Shown: positions 42,077 through 52,975, counted from the first letter of the stretch. The stretch: DNA of 64,000 nt from Aphelenchoides besseyi (GCA_024699855.1 JAMPIQ010000002.1:310001-374000), one strand, 5' to 3'. Numbers and translations: made by a program. Notes: a model not told the origin generated them from the letters alone.

Positions 42077-44917
42077 CTACCAAACAGAACACTGACTTCG
42101 AGGATTCATTTTGGTTCCCTTTTTGCATTTAAATGCTTTGGCGAACTCCGGAAAGTTTTGAAGAACGACATTCACACGGAATCGCTGCAAAAAGCTTGAA
42201 TTCGGATCCTTCATTAACTAACCATCGGAGAATGACTGTCAACCTTCAGACGTTCTTCGGTCAATTCCTTCGAAAAAGACGAGCAAAAAGAGGTACCGTA
42301 GGCGATGAAGAACGTTTGAGCGTTGCTGTATTTCGCATAACCTTTGACGTGTCGTTCGCGTTTGCCTTTTAAATGTCGTTGATAGGCTTTGAAGGCGGCT
42401 CGAATGCCACCATCTGAAGCGGTTGATTTGGACTTGAAAAGCGATCACTTACTATCGGCAATGTTCTCGGGAATCGTAAGGTTGCCATCCACTGGTTTGC
42501 GAACTTTCGGTTCGATTTGTTTGCCGTACAAATTTATGAAACATTTGGCTTTTGCATCGAACTTTTTCTTTGTTGGATCATCCCACCAAGAGGTCATTTT
42601 TCCGTTTTCATCGTATTGAGAACCTGAAAGATCAATTACTCATCAAGAACTTTCTTTTACCGCCCGTATCAAATCCGTGCTAAAAATGTTTGTTAATGCA
42701 TTGAAAGAGAACCTACAGTCATTTCATGTCCAACAATAAAACCGATCGATCCGTAGTTAACAGCCGCCGGTTGTGCAGGATCCAGAAAAGGTGATTGGAG
42801 AATTGCGGCGGACATGAAGATCAAATTCTCTTCCCAAACATGCATTGCATTCACATCAGTACTTCTCATCGATTCGGATTGTGTTGCCAATTGAGGATTG
42901 ATTAGTTGTTGGAGTGCTTGTTGAAACGTGTATTGTTTCACTTTGGCACTCATTTTTCGATACGATTCCGTCGCACTCAATTGAATTCCTTTGTAACGAG
43001 CATCCAACTTTTTTTCGTCTTTCGCATCTTCGACAATTCCCACGATTTTGCGCATTTTTTTCACCTTCTGTATGGCGTAGCCTTTCGACTTTTTGGCCAT
43101 CCACTTCTCTCCCTTGAACATATCCATCATTCCACTGCGAAGATCTTCAATCATTCCGTTCATGATCGAGACGGTCTTCTTGCTCAGATACTTTTTGGCG
43201 TACAAATGATCAGAAACGAGTGGGAAAATGGAAACAATCTGATCGTAACAGTCGTCGAGACGTTCCGATTTGTGTGATGAGCCGTCTAATTTCGTGGCAA
43301 ATTTGTTTCCTGCAGCCACGAATCGAGAATCGAGATAGGGAATATTTTTGATGATAAATTGGATGAACAGATAGTTGGCTAGGACCTTTTTATCGGCAGC
43401 CTTGTGATGTGCGTCAACTTCTTTGAGCATCTTTTCAGTGTACAAGTAGACCGTTGGATCTTTCGTAAAATAGCTTTTGACTTCGGCCGATAAAAGTGAG
43501 TCTTCCTTCAAGTAATCGTCCCATTTGATCTGAAACAAAAGTTACACGAAAACTCCACGGATTCACCATTGAGATTGCGGTTTGCACATCAGCCATTTTC
43601 TTCTTCTGCATCATCCAATCCGCTTTTATATCCGGTTTTCCAACTCCATTGGCGGTGTGAATCTTGGCTAGAGCCTTTTCGTAGTCCATCACTTCTTGAA
43701 CTCCCGTGTCGATGTCTGCAAACGATTTTCCCGATTTCGTATCTCCGGCAATCAACCCAACGATTTCAACAAGAAAATCGTGAAGTGCCTGAATTTTCTC
43801 CGCTGAATCCTTGTCTTCATAAACGGTCGACGAAGTGACAATCAGATCTGAAGGCGAAAAGACGGGAGCAATACTGCTATCGGGCATCCTGGAGGCTTCG
43901 ATATCGTACAGAAAGTGATTACCAGTTTCTGCTGTCATTTTCACAAGAGTATCTTTCAAATCGAACTTTGTAGCATCAAAACTCGCAGACAACATCGGGA
44001 ATCCTTGACCAATAGACTAAAAAGAAGAATGTAAGTAGTGAGTGAGTGGGTGATTGACCTGAATCGTTGTCCACAGAGTTTTGGTTCTTTCGGTCTCAAT
44101 TTCGGTTGTATTAAAACATTTGTCTCGATACAACCTCATTGTTTTTACAGCTTCTGAAGTTTCAGCTCCATTATTTATAATCAACGCCAATTGCCGTTTT
44201 CGCACTCGATCATCCAATTCACCGAAGACTTGGAACGCATCCGACGGAGAGTTGGCGGGATGTCGACGCATATAGTTGCCACAAGTAAACTCGTAGAAGT
44301 CGTTGCACGGATTCACCCGTTCGTTGAGATTTTGGCGGAAGAATGCGTAGGGAGTTTCGTTGAGGGTGCGTGGTTTCTGAATAACGATATTTTTGTTTAG
44401 TCAATAGAGTGATGGAGAGCTTGTTAGTCTCAACGTTTGTTTTTTGAGCTCTTCTTATTCACCACTCTATTGACACCTGGATGATTACCCTTGGCTTCTT
44501 TTTTTGGGGCTTCTTTTTCGGTTTACGTTTTGGTGGCCGTGCTTTCGGACACAAATTACAACTCTTCGGACACAACTGTTTCTTCTGAGCTTGACTGTAC
44601 ATAGTGGATTTACAATAACCTGAAAATCGAATTGACATCTCCATCCTCATGCTGCTGACCTTTAGCGACCCACGAAGTGCAGCTGAAACGAGTGATGACT
44701 TAAATAGAAGATCTGATTACCGTGGATTATCGAAACATCCACGTCGATTGGTCGTCGTACAAATTTTACAAGTCAACGGGCAATTCTGCCGAATAGTTTG
44801 TGCCAATGTAACATGATTACAAAGATGATTGACTCGATCACATGTGTTGATTTTGTCGGTACATCCTTGAGCCTTAACGACGAAAACAAGCACCGGAAGA
44901 AAGATTACAAACCTCAT
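42077..44917 (-). CDS. Secreted M13 (neprilysin-like) metalloprotease with two N-terminal ShKT domains
   Basis: Start MRFVIFLPVLVFVVKAQG is a cleavable signal peptide, not the usual membrane anchor. Two six-cysteine ShKT domains follow (CTDKINTCDRVNHLC...CPLTCKIC and CFDNPRCTSWVAKGYC...CPKSCNLC). A Lys/Pro linker comes next (RPPKRKPKKKPQKKKPR). An intron (about 44487-44396) joins in phase 0 to KPRTLNETPYAFFRQNLNER and the M13 start VNPCNDFYEFTCGNY. The protease domain is complete: NYGSIGFIVGHEMTHGFD (HExxH zinc motif, rebuilt by splicing HEMT|H), IPENIADNGGIRAAFKAYQ (third zinc ligand E) and the terminal CSVW. The M13 exon has no ATG of its own and a TGA just upstream in frame, which supports one gene rather than two. 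Expected to trim extracellular peptides; the ShKT domains may tether it or protect it. Confidence 0.75.
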
Positions 44918-45349
44918 TTGTATTTTAAAATTGAATTTACGAGTTTAAAAGAAAGCATGTTGTATACGGCTAATCAAACAATCCAACGGTTCATCTCCCA
45001 ACGTATAGAAACGTTCAATCAGATCTCCGCTTTCCGGTTTGTTTCTCTAATGAAAATTTGGCCTTCCACATACAAATGAATAGCTCGGCTTTGTTTCGGG
45101 ATACATCAATTGTGCATAAGTTGAAATACACGACGAGTTTTGTTCTAACAACCAAAAAAAGTTGATCACGTTTAGTGTATTCGACGCTGATCAAAATCAA
45201 GACTTCACACAGTTTAATTTTCGAGGAAACATCATCTCTTTTTTTTGTAATGCTTTTGAAACAACAATAACTGACATAAAGTTACTTTAAATGTTTCTGA
45301 ATCTGTGAATCAATCTTTTATTCGATAGTTTAGTTGGTTGGAAACCTTA
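44918..45349. other. Upstream region of the protease gene
   Basis: AT-rich, no gene supported; probably promoter sequence. Confidence 0.4.
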
Positions 45350-45633
45350 CAATAATATGAAGGATCACATAATCGTGTTAAAATAACGGCAACTCTCATG
45401 CCTAATGTCCTGATCCGCGGAGCAATCTCCAGGGATTGTCCGCGCCACAACGACGCCTCTCCTCCTGTTCCCCTCAATAATCTCTCGCTCTCTTTGTTTT
45501 TATTATTGGATTGTACTATTTGATCGTCCTGAAGTAAACGATCGTCTGTTATAAATAACGACAGAGCAGGCCTATATGCCATTGTCAATTGCATCAAAAA
45601 ATCCATGTACCTTTGACCACATGTTATTGGCAT
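45350..45633 (-). pseudogene. GH20 beta-hexosaminidase-like C-terminal fragment
   Basis: The frame reads RLLRGTGGEASLWRGQSLEI then APRIRTLGMRVAVILTRLC, a degraded form of the family segment GGEACMWxExVDxxxxxPRxWPRxxAVAERLW. The WPR tryptophan and the AVAERLW ending are lost, and neither catalytic domain nor start is present. It is a fragment, perhaps carried in by duplication or repeat activity. Confidence 0.45.
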
Positions 45634-46170
45634 GTAAGTTTTTCTAATATCAAGTAAAAATGTGGAGAGAGTGCTTGATTATCAATAAGTTTTTTACCGA
45701 AAGTTTGGCTGTCTTGTAGATTAACAGAGTTAAGCACACGAATTAAACGTCTCACATCCACTTCACTTTGTCACCGAGTATCTCGTTGTTTTTCAGCTAA
45801 AATTTCAACATTGGTTCATTCAGTAACTAAAATTGACAAATTCAACAGTGTTTTGGCGGAATTCGATTATCGAAAGCACTTGAAATGTGTCCGCAGCAAT
45901 GACAGACAGCAACAAACAAGACTTCCGTAAAAGTAATCATGTACACATCGAATACAGTTGCTAGAAATGGATGTGAATATTCGGTTCGTGCTCGCGTGCG
46001 CGTACTAACAGAAGAATTTTATTTGACGTAACGAGTAAAAACAACAACAACATAACATATTAAGGCAGGAGAAAAAACACAAGTATCAATCGGTCTGTTC
46101 GCGAGGTGTAAAATCCGCCTTCTCGCTCCCAAGAGTAATTTGACGATCGGCCGGAAGGCCGATAGTTCAG
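45634..46170. other. Gene-poor spacer
   Basis: No gene supported. A perfect GC hairpin (ATCGGCC-GGAA-GGCCGAT) sits at 46146-46163, and an AACAACAACAACAT run near 46040 resembles one near 1520. Confidence 0.4.
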
Positions 46171-46318
46171 TTAGTTTTCGAAGAGCTTCTTACCGGTTCG
46201 TAAGTGTGCAGATAATCCAAATTTAATGTGAGTCAAATCTCGAGAAGCAAGTTGTTTAGAACGTCCAGAGCCGATACCCAAAGCGATTTGAATATTATGT
46301 AGTGTTGATTCTGTAGTA

Positions 46319-46419
46319 TTAGGGTGGGGAGAAAGTTTTCGGACAGTTGCATTATGCCAAAAAACTAAAATTTTTGTTCCAAAAATGTCAATTTTTGTCC
46401 AATTTTTTGTTTTTGTTGG
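46319..46419 (+). repeat. Left inverted repeat of mariner
   Basis: 101 bp; mirrors 47551-47651 with one visible difference (AAAAAAC here, AAAAGAC in the partner). Confidence 0.9.
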
Positions 46420-46457
46420 TTGTTTAAAACTTGTGAGTGTTAAATCGTCAATTTGCA

Positions 46458-47509
46458 ATGAATTTGAATCGCGAACAAGTTCGATTGTTGCTCCATTACG
46501 AGTTCGTACACGGTTCGTCAATCAGCAACGCGGTTCATCGAATTTGTCTTGCTTATGGAGAAGGGACAGTCACAAGAAGTACAGCAGGAGACTGGTTTAA
46601 GCGATTCAGAGAAGAAGGAGCCGAATTCAAAGACAAGAAACGAACAGGACGACCACCAAAGTTATCGAAAACTGCCGCTATTCAAAAAATTGAAGAGAGC
46701 CCATCAATGACTTCGCGAATGCTTGCTTACGAGTTCAATTGTGATCACAAAACAGTTCTCAAAGTACTCCACGATCATGGAAAAGTATGGAAACTGTCGC
46801 GTTGGGTTCCTTATTTGCTCACGGCAAATCAAAAAGAGAAGCGTGTTCAAATTGCTCAACAACTACTCCGTCGACAAGCGCACACTTCGTTTTTGAATAA
46901 CTTGATCACAATGGACGAGAAATGGGTTGCTTTACGTAATCCATTTCGCGGCCATCAGTGGTTAAGTGAAGGGCAAGCAGCTGATAAAATTCCAGTTCGC
47001 GATTTTCGAGAAAAGAAAGTGAGTTGCACATTATCTTTTTGTTCAAAACTTGTACTCAGGTTATGATATCAGTTTTCTGGAGCATTCATGGAGTTTACTA
47101 TTGGGAATGCTTGGAACAAGGGCATACAATAAACGCGGAACGCTATTGTGAACAACTGGAACGACTGAATCTCGCACTTCTCGATCGTGAATCTCCCGTT
47201 CTCTTACATCACGACAATGCTCGGCCACACATTGCTCAAATCACTCAAAAGAAAATTCAAGAACTGAATTGGGAACTGATTCCGCATCCACCGTACAGTC
47301 CGGATATCGCACCTAGTGACTATCATCTCTTTCGATCAATGGAACATTTTTTGCGTGATCGTTCGTTTGATACAATGGACGAAATTCAAATAGCAATCCA
47401 ACAGTTTTTCAACTCAAAAACTAACGATTTCTACAGGCGCGGCATCCTGAACTTGATTGATCGTTGGGAAGCGGTTGTAGCATCTAATGGCGATTATTTT
47501 GAAGATTAA
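46458..47509 (+). CDS. Mariner transposase, DD34D, apparently intact
   Basis: Cuts and pastes the element at TA sites. Start MNLNREQVRLLLHYEFVHGS opens the first helix-turn-helix; GRPPKLSKTAAIQKIEE links to the second. Catalytic residues: D in LITMDEKWVALRNP, D in LLHHDNARPHIAQ, and D in PHPPYSPDIAPSDYHLF, with exactly 34 residues between the last two (DD34D, mariner type). The C-terminus FYRRGILNLIDRWEAVVASN is typical. Exon 1 is 46458-47018 (561 nt) and exon 2 47060-47509 (450 nt), giving 336 residues. The 41-nt intron (GTGAGT...ACTCAG) is unusual for mariners and interrupts just before VMISVFWS. Without splicing the frame stops after 15 codons. Confidence 0.92.
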
Positions 47510-47550
47510 ATACTTAACTCTGATCTTCAATTAATTAAGACATTAATCCT

Positions 47551-47651
47551 CCAACAAAAACAAAAAATTGGACAAAAATTGACATTTTTGGAACAAAAAT
47601 TTTAGTCTTTTGGCATAATGCAACTGTCCGAAAACTTTCTCCCCACCCTAA
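47551..47651 (-). repeat. Right inverted repeat of mariner
   Basis: 101 bp, reverse complement of 46319-46419. Confidence 0.9.
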
Positions 47652-48055
47652 TATCTTGTTTCCAGCTTATCTTTCGACCCGCATTCGATGTGCCACTAAT
47701 AGCCCATTTAAAATTGGTGTCTTCATCGAAGTAATCGATAAGCGTTAACAGTAAATCGAGGGCATCTCCGAGAACACGGGTTTCCGGTTGTTGATTCGGC
47801 GTTTTTAACAGCGGATAAAGTTTTCGAATATGGATTTACAAATATTGTCGGGCGCTGCGAAGGTTGTTTTAATCTATTGTTGAAATTCTTCAATATCGGG
47901 TAACACACGATGAAGTTGAACGTCCATCAGCTTTTGAACCAGCAAGGATGTGTAGGTGCAAACATGAAGAAAATATTGCGTGTTTGTTTTGCGCAATTTT
48001 TCGGTGACTTTGTAGTGGTCTCCGCGAGCATTCGGGGTGGGTTTCCTGATCTAAA

Positions 48056-49118
48056 ACAGTACCTGTAACTCTAACTAATCATTCTAACTTACGTAATCCT
48101 TGTAGGACGCCCTGCCGCGCTCTCCGTCCTGGAGAGCGCGAGGTTTAAAATGGAATTTCAAATGTGTTCGACACCATTCCGATGGTTGTGTTTGATTCCG
48201 CATTTTTTTTTCGACTAATAGACTTTGTTGTTATTAATTCGGCCCGAGGACCGAACAATAATCATCGAGTTAACGAGCTTCTACAATGAATTCGATTAAT
48301 AATGAGTAGTTGATAAAAAGATGATTATCTCAATTAAACAAGCAAATGCTTTGTATTATTCTGTCCAGCCGACGGCTTAGGAATAGGTCAAAAAGACAAC
48401 AGTTTATTAACAACGGCTGGTGGGATAGAATGAAAGCAAAGATAAAAAGAGAAAAAGGAATGAGAGTGATCAACGGCGCTTCGCGTTCGCCTCCCGACGG
48501 CCAGTCGGGACAATTCTGTATCTTAAACATTTTCGTGAAGAACTGTTGCATCATGTAAAATAAATTCCGTGATGTAATTTCAGTTTCGTGATAAAATTCC
48601 GTCGCGTTCATTTGGTCGACGAATCATATGATACAAACGTTTGGCACCTTTACATCAGAGTTAGAACACTAATTGGCAAACTGTTATTCCGTTTTTTTCT
48701 TTGTTTGAATTGACGCGTTTGGGTTTTGTACACGTTGGTAGGAAACAACGATTTTGGTGCTGATGAAATGAATTGACTTTGAGCTTCTGGATTTCTTTCA
48801 ATTGATGTTGAAAACGACAAGTTTATTGGGGACGGTCGAGTAGGAACAAAACAAGGAAACAAGATAGGAAAACGGATAAGAGACGAGTTGACGAGTGATC
48901 AGACCGGGAGCAGCGGATTTGATGCCACAGCCACGAGAAAAACGTGGCAAACGCGGACACAAAATTACAATACTAATGTGTTTAAAACGGCAGGAGATTT
49001 CCTTAAATTAAATTTTCCGAATTTTTATTAGTATAATTCTTTTTATGCGACTTTGTAGTCATTGACGATTTAATGTGCATGTAAAATTCAAATCAGAATT
49101 GCTTCCGCACCTTACATA
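48056..49118. other. Gene-poor spacer with GC hairpins
   Basis: Two strong hairpins occur: 48116-48140 (CGCGCTCTCC, loop GTCCT, GGAGAGCGCG) and 48492-48510 (TCCCGAC, loop GGCCA, GTCGGGA). No gene is supported. Confidence 0.45.
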
Positions 49119-50429
49119 CAGTACCGGCCAAAAATTCAATCACCCTCGTATCTCGGCTTTCACTGAACCCATTCATTTGAAACTTCTAGGTAAAATTTCA
49201 GCGGCTGAAACGAACTGTTTAGACAAAAAAAAGTTGGTTTAAATTAGTTTATAAAGACAAAAGTTGAGAAATGTCAAGAATCCCTTGGCCAAAAATTTAG
49301 AACCTTGAGAAAATTACGCAATTTGAGCGCCCTTGGCAAGAATTACGTCCAAAAGAGTTTGTTCATGGAGCTAAAGAGTTGTTTAATTGTTTCAGGCTTG
49401 ATTTTGGCGATTGAGCGATTGATCATTTTGCGAAGTTGCGCTTTTGTGTTGAATTGGCCGTGACGGTAGATTTCCTCTTCTAAAAGCTTCCAGACATTAT
49501 CGCTTGGTGATAGATTGGGTGATGTGATGGCTAATCACTGACAGTCAAATTCTGCTCGTTAAAATAATCGGAAATTATTCGAGCAGTGTGTATCGGTGCC
49601 TGATCCTGCTGTTACACCCAAATCTTGCGCTTCATTTCTGCTTTGGCCCACAGAACGAAGGTGCTTTTTAATCCGAGAGATAGTCGACGGCTTTGTACTT
49701 GTCTGCGCATTCTTAAAACAGCCAGAACTCTTCAGTAAAACCAGAAAGCAACTCGTAAGGCGCACTTTTAACAGCAGTATTCCTGTTGACGTAATTGTTC
49801 CGAGAACATGATTGATTTACCTCCCATTTAACGCTTTACTCGATTTAATTGAACGTTATCTGTTTCGTAAGAACTCAAGTTGTCCGGACCGTCAAGACCG
49901 AAACTCTTTTCGTCCGAAAAATTCATTTTTCAAAATCGGTTCCGGCGATCAAATGTCTGCGAGCAAAGTTGTATCGATTTTGGCGGTGGACTTGTGTGAG
50001 CGGTAGTTTCTTTGGGATGTAAGGAAGGAAGATATTCTGGTTATTAAGACAGCGACGACTGGCTTTTGAATTCAAATCCTCTTTAATTGGACGACGTGAT
50101 TTGCTTGCAATTCGCCCACTACGTGCCGTTTAAGTCGTCTTTGATCTCGAATTGTGATTGTTTTCGGTTGTCCACGAACTCGGTCGTTCTTTTAGTTGAC
50201 GTTCTTGATGACTCTTCGCACTGTTAATCGTCCTACGTTGCATTTTTGTCAGTCTTCACATAACTTTGCAAAAGACCGTATTGCTTGCGAATTTTTCTCT
50301 TCGCTTAACATCTGAAAACAGAGAATTATGCGTAGACACAATTAGACACCAAAAAGAAGCAATAGTAATGAAAGAACAGGAAAAAAATGGACATTTTTTC
50401 AAGGTGTTCTAAATTTTTGGCCAGTACTG
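49119..50429 (-). mobile_element. Degenerate Tc1-like element
   Basis: Starts CAGTACCGGCCAAAAATT and ends with the inverted CAGTACTGGCCAAAAATT, both flanked by TA (49117-49118, 50430-50431), the ends and target of Tc1. Length 1311 bp. Inside, the minus strand carries the end of a Tc1-type transposase, listed separately; the rest is heavily decayed. Confidence 0.82.
49343..49545 (-). pseudogene. Tc1-type transposase C-terminal remnant
   Basis: Reads AITSPNLSPSDNVWKLLEEE, IYRHGQFNTKAQLRKMINRS, IAKIKPETIKQLFSSMNKLF then stops. In working elements the first part is SPDLNPIENVW; here the third catalytic position is D (PSDN) and the flanking DLNP motif is NLSP. Upstream parts lack a continuous frame. 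Confidence 0.75.
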
Positions 50430-50738
50430 TAGTTTTGGTTGCCTTCAAGAGTCTGATTTATTTTGATTTTCGGTGTTGGAACTGCTTTTTGATGTTTCTA
50501 TTTACTCCGCAACATTGTTCAACTTCTATACGAGAATTTTAATTTCGTCTTTTTCTTAGTGTGTTGAATTGTCAACATATACCACTTGCTATGTTCGATT
50601 TCCATGTTTGAGATGTTCATTGATTCTTCTCTTATCTTCAGTTTTATTATATTCTAAAATTGAAATAATGATTTGGATTAAACTCTGTTGTAAATGGCTA
50701 CCAGATTACAAAATACCAGAGAAACAGAGTTTAATCTA

Positions 50739-51132
50739 TTAAGGTGTAAAAAAGTTTTTGCACTCCGATTTGCATGACGGACCAAAAGCGCATTTGAATA
50801 AAACCAAACAATTTATTATTCTACAACTCAATCGCAAAAATCTCCGTCGAATGTGATGACTTGTTCCCAGCGATCAACAAGCGTTTCGATTCCTCTTCTA
50901 AAGAAGTCGCCTTCCGAAGTCTTTAAATTGAAGAATCTTTGGACTCCCGCCCGCGCTTCCTCAATGTCCCCGAACTTCTTGCAGCCATTGGAAGTGCAGT
51001 AAAAGACGGACCTGCTCGCGTTTGATGATCATCGCACAAAATGAGAGCGAAAATCGAGGTTTTTTTCATTTTCGACAATTTCATTTTAGGCAAGACTTAT
51101 TCGGCGAGTGCAAAAACTTTTTTATACCTTAA
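50739..51132 (-). mobile_element. Mini-mariner (internally deleted, non-autonomous)
   Basis: 394 bp between TA duplicates (50737-50738, 51133-51134). Inverted ends start TTAAGGTGTAAAAAAGTTTTTGCACTC-like and mirror each other. On the minus strand (50897 to 50828) it retains only the last part of a mariner transposase, GIETLVDRWEQVITFDGDFC then a stop, which matches the mariner ending (LIDRWExVVASNGDYF). Its ends resemble, but differ from, those of the element at 46319, so it belongs to a sister family. Confidence 0.8.
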
Positions 51133-51545
51133 TACATAAGGTTTCCATGTGCCTGAAGTTGTTTCTTATTGGAAACTCCTTCCGACTTTCCAGACGCCGT
51201 CCGATCGGAAATTTTCCGTGTTTGATGAAATGACTGTTGGTCGCAAACGTCATTGTAAGCATCTACAAGTATATTTCCGTTCTTTTGTCGAGGCGGTCGA
51301 TCTAAAATCCCGCCTTGTTTTCCGCCTTGGCCGATATTAATAGAAATTTTACCACAGAAAAATCTCGAGGTTTTCCTTTGGGTTTTTGGTTTTATTAATA
51401 AAAATTTGTTTAGGAGAAAACTTTCGGGTTTTACCCCAACTCTATTTTCTTCTAAATCGGTACATTTAACACGTTGGATAGAAGATTTGACTTATTACTT
51501 TATTATGGTTGTTTCATTTTAGCATTCTGACTCTTTGATTTTAAG

Positions 51546-51950
51546 TCATGGCGCCTTATTTAAACGATTTACGATCGGAAAAGACGTACGCCGAGCGCCC
51601 GATCTTCTTGAGCTGGATAAGATGAACCCGTCAAACGGCACCGCTTTAATCGTGCAGAAACCGAGGTAATTGTTTGATTTTGATCTTTTTATTTTCAATT
51701 TTAGTTCACCATCGAGCTGACTCAAAACGATCTGGATCAAGACCGTCGAGGCGCTTCCGTTTCGCCTCCTCTTCAAGTCATGACGTTTTTACTTTACGCC
51801 GCATCGTCAACATTCCAAATTCACGTTGCCACTCTTCATGGACTGAGTCAACCGACTGTTTCCAACTGCATTCATCGAGTCGGAATCGCTTTGGCTCAAC
51901 TTGCCGGCCGTTTTCCAACCGATCCGAACGAGCGGCTGGAACGCCGCTGA
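51546..51950 (+). pseudogene. HARBI1/PIF-Harbinger transposase N-terminal fragment
   Basis: A first stretch gives LDKMNPSNGTALIVQKP. After a 40-nt intron-like gap comes FTIELTQNDLDQDRRGASVS, PPLQVMTFLLYAASSTFQIH, VATLHGLSQPTVSNCIHRVG, IALAQLAGRF, ending ERLERR and a stop. The pattern (..PxxQVLxxLxxLAxGSxQxxVAxxxGxSQxTVSxxIxxV) is the HARBI1 helix-turn-helix region. The nuclease half with DDE is absent. The two stretches do not join in the same frame. A relic, or less likely a co-opted DNA-binding piece. Confidence 0.5.
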
Positions 51951-52685
51951 AAGAATGCGGTTCTCGTGCATCGTCTGTATGATAGTGACTGTAGAATCGG
52001 CCGCGGTTGTTTGAGTTGTAAAAGACTACGAATCTCTTCTCAAAATCTGTTTCTTGTAGGCGTAGAAGCCGCCCGCCGAGTTCCTGATTCTCAGGGACCC
52101 GGAGGCAACGTGTTGGTGGCTGATTCCCGAGCTGAGTGAGTCCTTAAACTTGGGTTAATAAAACCTTTACTTCGCGACAAAGCCAAAGAAAACAATCAAA
52201 AAAAACGAATTACAAACAGCAAGGAAAAATCGCGGAGCAAAAAGAGCGAGAAGCCGCCGATCCGCCAATCGATCCGATCAAATGAAAGGGATCGACGTTT
52301 TTGTGTCCGTTGCGGACAGAGTCAAAGGTTCGCCGCCGGTTTGAGTCAAGAATCTTAAAAAGGAAATAAAGTAAAAGTGTTAAGATTGATTTATTAGGAT
52401 AGAACTCAACAACGGTACAATAACAAGGATCGGGGGATGATCGTAGGGAGAAAAAAGGTGCTGATGAGGAGAATGATCGCCGCTTATTTTCGGCTTTCCG
52501 CCGTGGTCGTCTTGGTGTCTTTTAACTCCTTGTACTTCACTCGCACTTGGGCGACGGTGTGCGACACAGAAAATTCGGCTTTCATCTTTCCGCACAATTA
52601 AACAACAACATGATTGACGGTGTGCAGCGAAAAAAGCAAAATCGTATACGTAAATCTGTCAGTAGGTGATTAATTCCTTATAGTG
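51951..52685. other. Spacer right of the HARBI1 fragment
   Basis: A short coding-like stretch near 52055-52137 (EAARRVPDSQGPGGNVLVAD) and a Lys/Arg-rich one near 52190-52290 are not assignable. No supported gene. Confidence 0.35.
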
Positions 52686-52975
52686 TGTTGTTAGCTTCAT
52701 TAGAAAAAGCTTTCTAGTTCATTTGGAAGAGTTTGTTGTCAATTCCGTCATTGTCGATGCAAATCGAGCTCTAAAGGCCCGTTGTATCCCGCACTGATTG
52801 TTTGTCTTGCACACCCACTCATCCCCTATTTAAGGTCCACCTTACGCCTTAGCACTTCAGTTCTTTTCCTATTCGTTTTTATTGTGCTCTCTTTCTATTC
52901 AAAATAAACCGTCGTCTTTACTCCTTTGGTTGTTTTGGCTGTCGTTTCGACAACGTCGCCAGTCATCAATAAAAA
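52686..52975 (+). repeat. Candidate solo LTR
   Basis: Opens TGTTGTTAG like the segment at 5838, has a TATA-like box TATTTAAG (52827-52834) and AATAAA (52903-52908) about 70 bp later, followed by a T/C-rich tail. The layout fits an LTR, but the body differs in sequence from the 5838 copy, and the right edge is approximate. Confidence 0.35.

Larger units (their letters stand above)
46319..47651 (+). mobile_element. Full-length mariner element
   Basis: 1333 bp flanked by the target dinucleotide TA on both sides (46317-46318, 47652-47653). The ends are 101-bp inverted repeats starting TTAGGGTGGGGAGAAAG, with one mismatch seen between the arms. The interior has a transposase with no stop or frameshift once a 41-nt intron is removed. 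The near-identity of the arms and the open frame imply a recent insertion. It has landed in a decayed minus-strand gene. Confidence 0.93.
46171..48055 (-). pseudogene. Decayed unrecognised gene, split by the mariner insertion
   Basis: Minus-strand coding pieces flank the mariner. To the right: RKPTPNARGDHYKVTEKLRK, TNTQYFLHVCTYTSLLVQKL, MDVQLHRVLPDIEEFQQ, a stop, then LGDALDLLLTLIDYFDEDTN and FKWAISGTSNAGRKISWKQD, ending at the insertion TA. To the left it resumes TTESTLHNIQIALGIGSGRS, KQLASRDLTHIKFGLSAHLR, TGKKLFEN and a stop. At least one stop and one frameshift predate or accompany the insertion. The helical make-up would suit a retroelement gag, but I do not recognise it. Confidence 0.45.

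Noticed and set aside
44459..44650. Separate short ShKT protein ending VIIQVSIEW
   Set aside because: That ending is intron readthrough; splicing at the GTAATC donor continues in frame into the protease.
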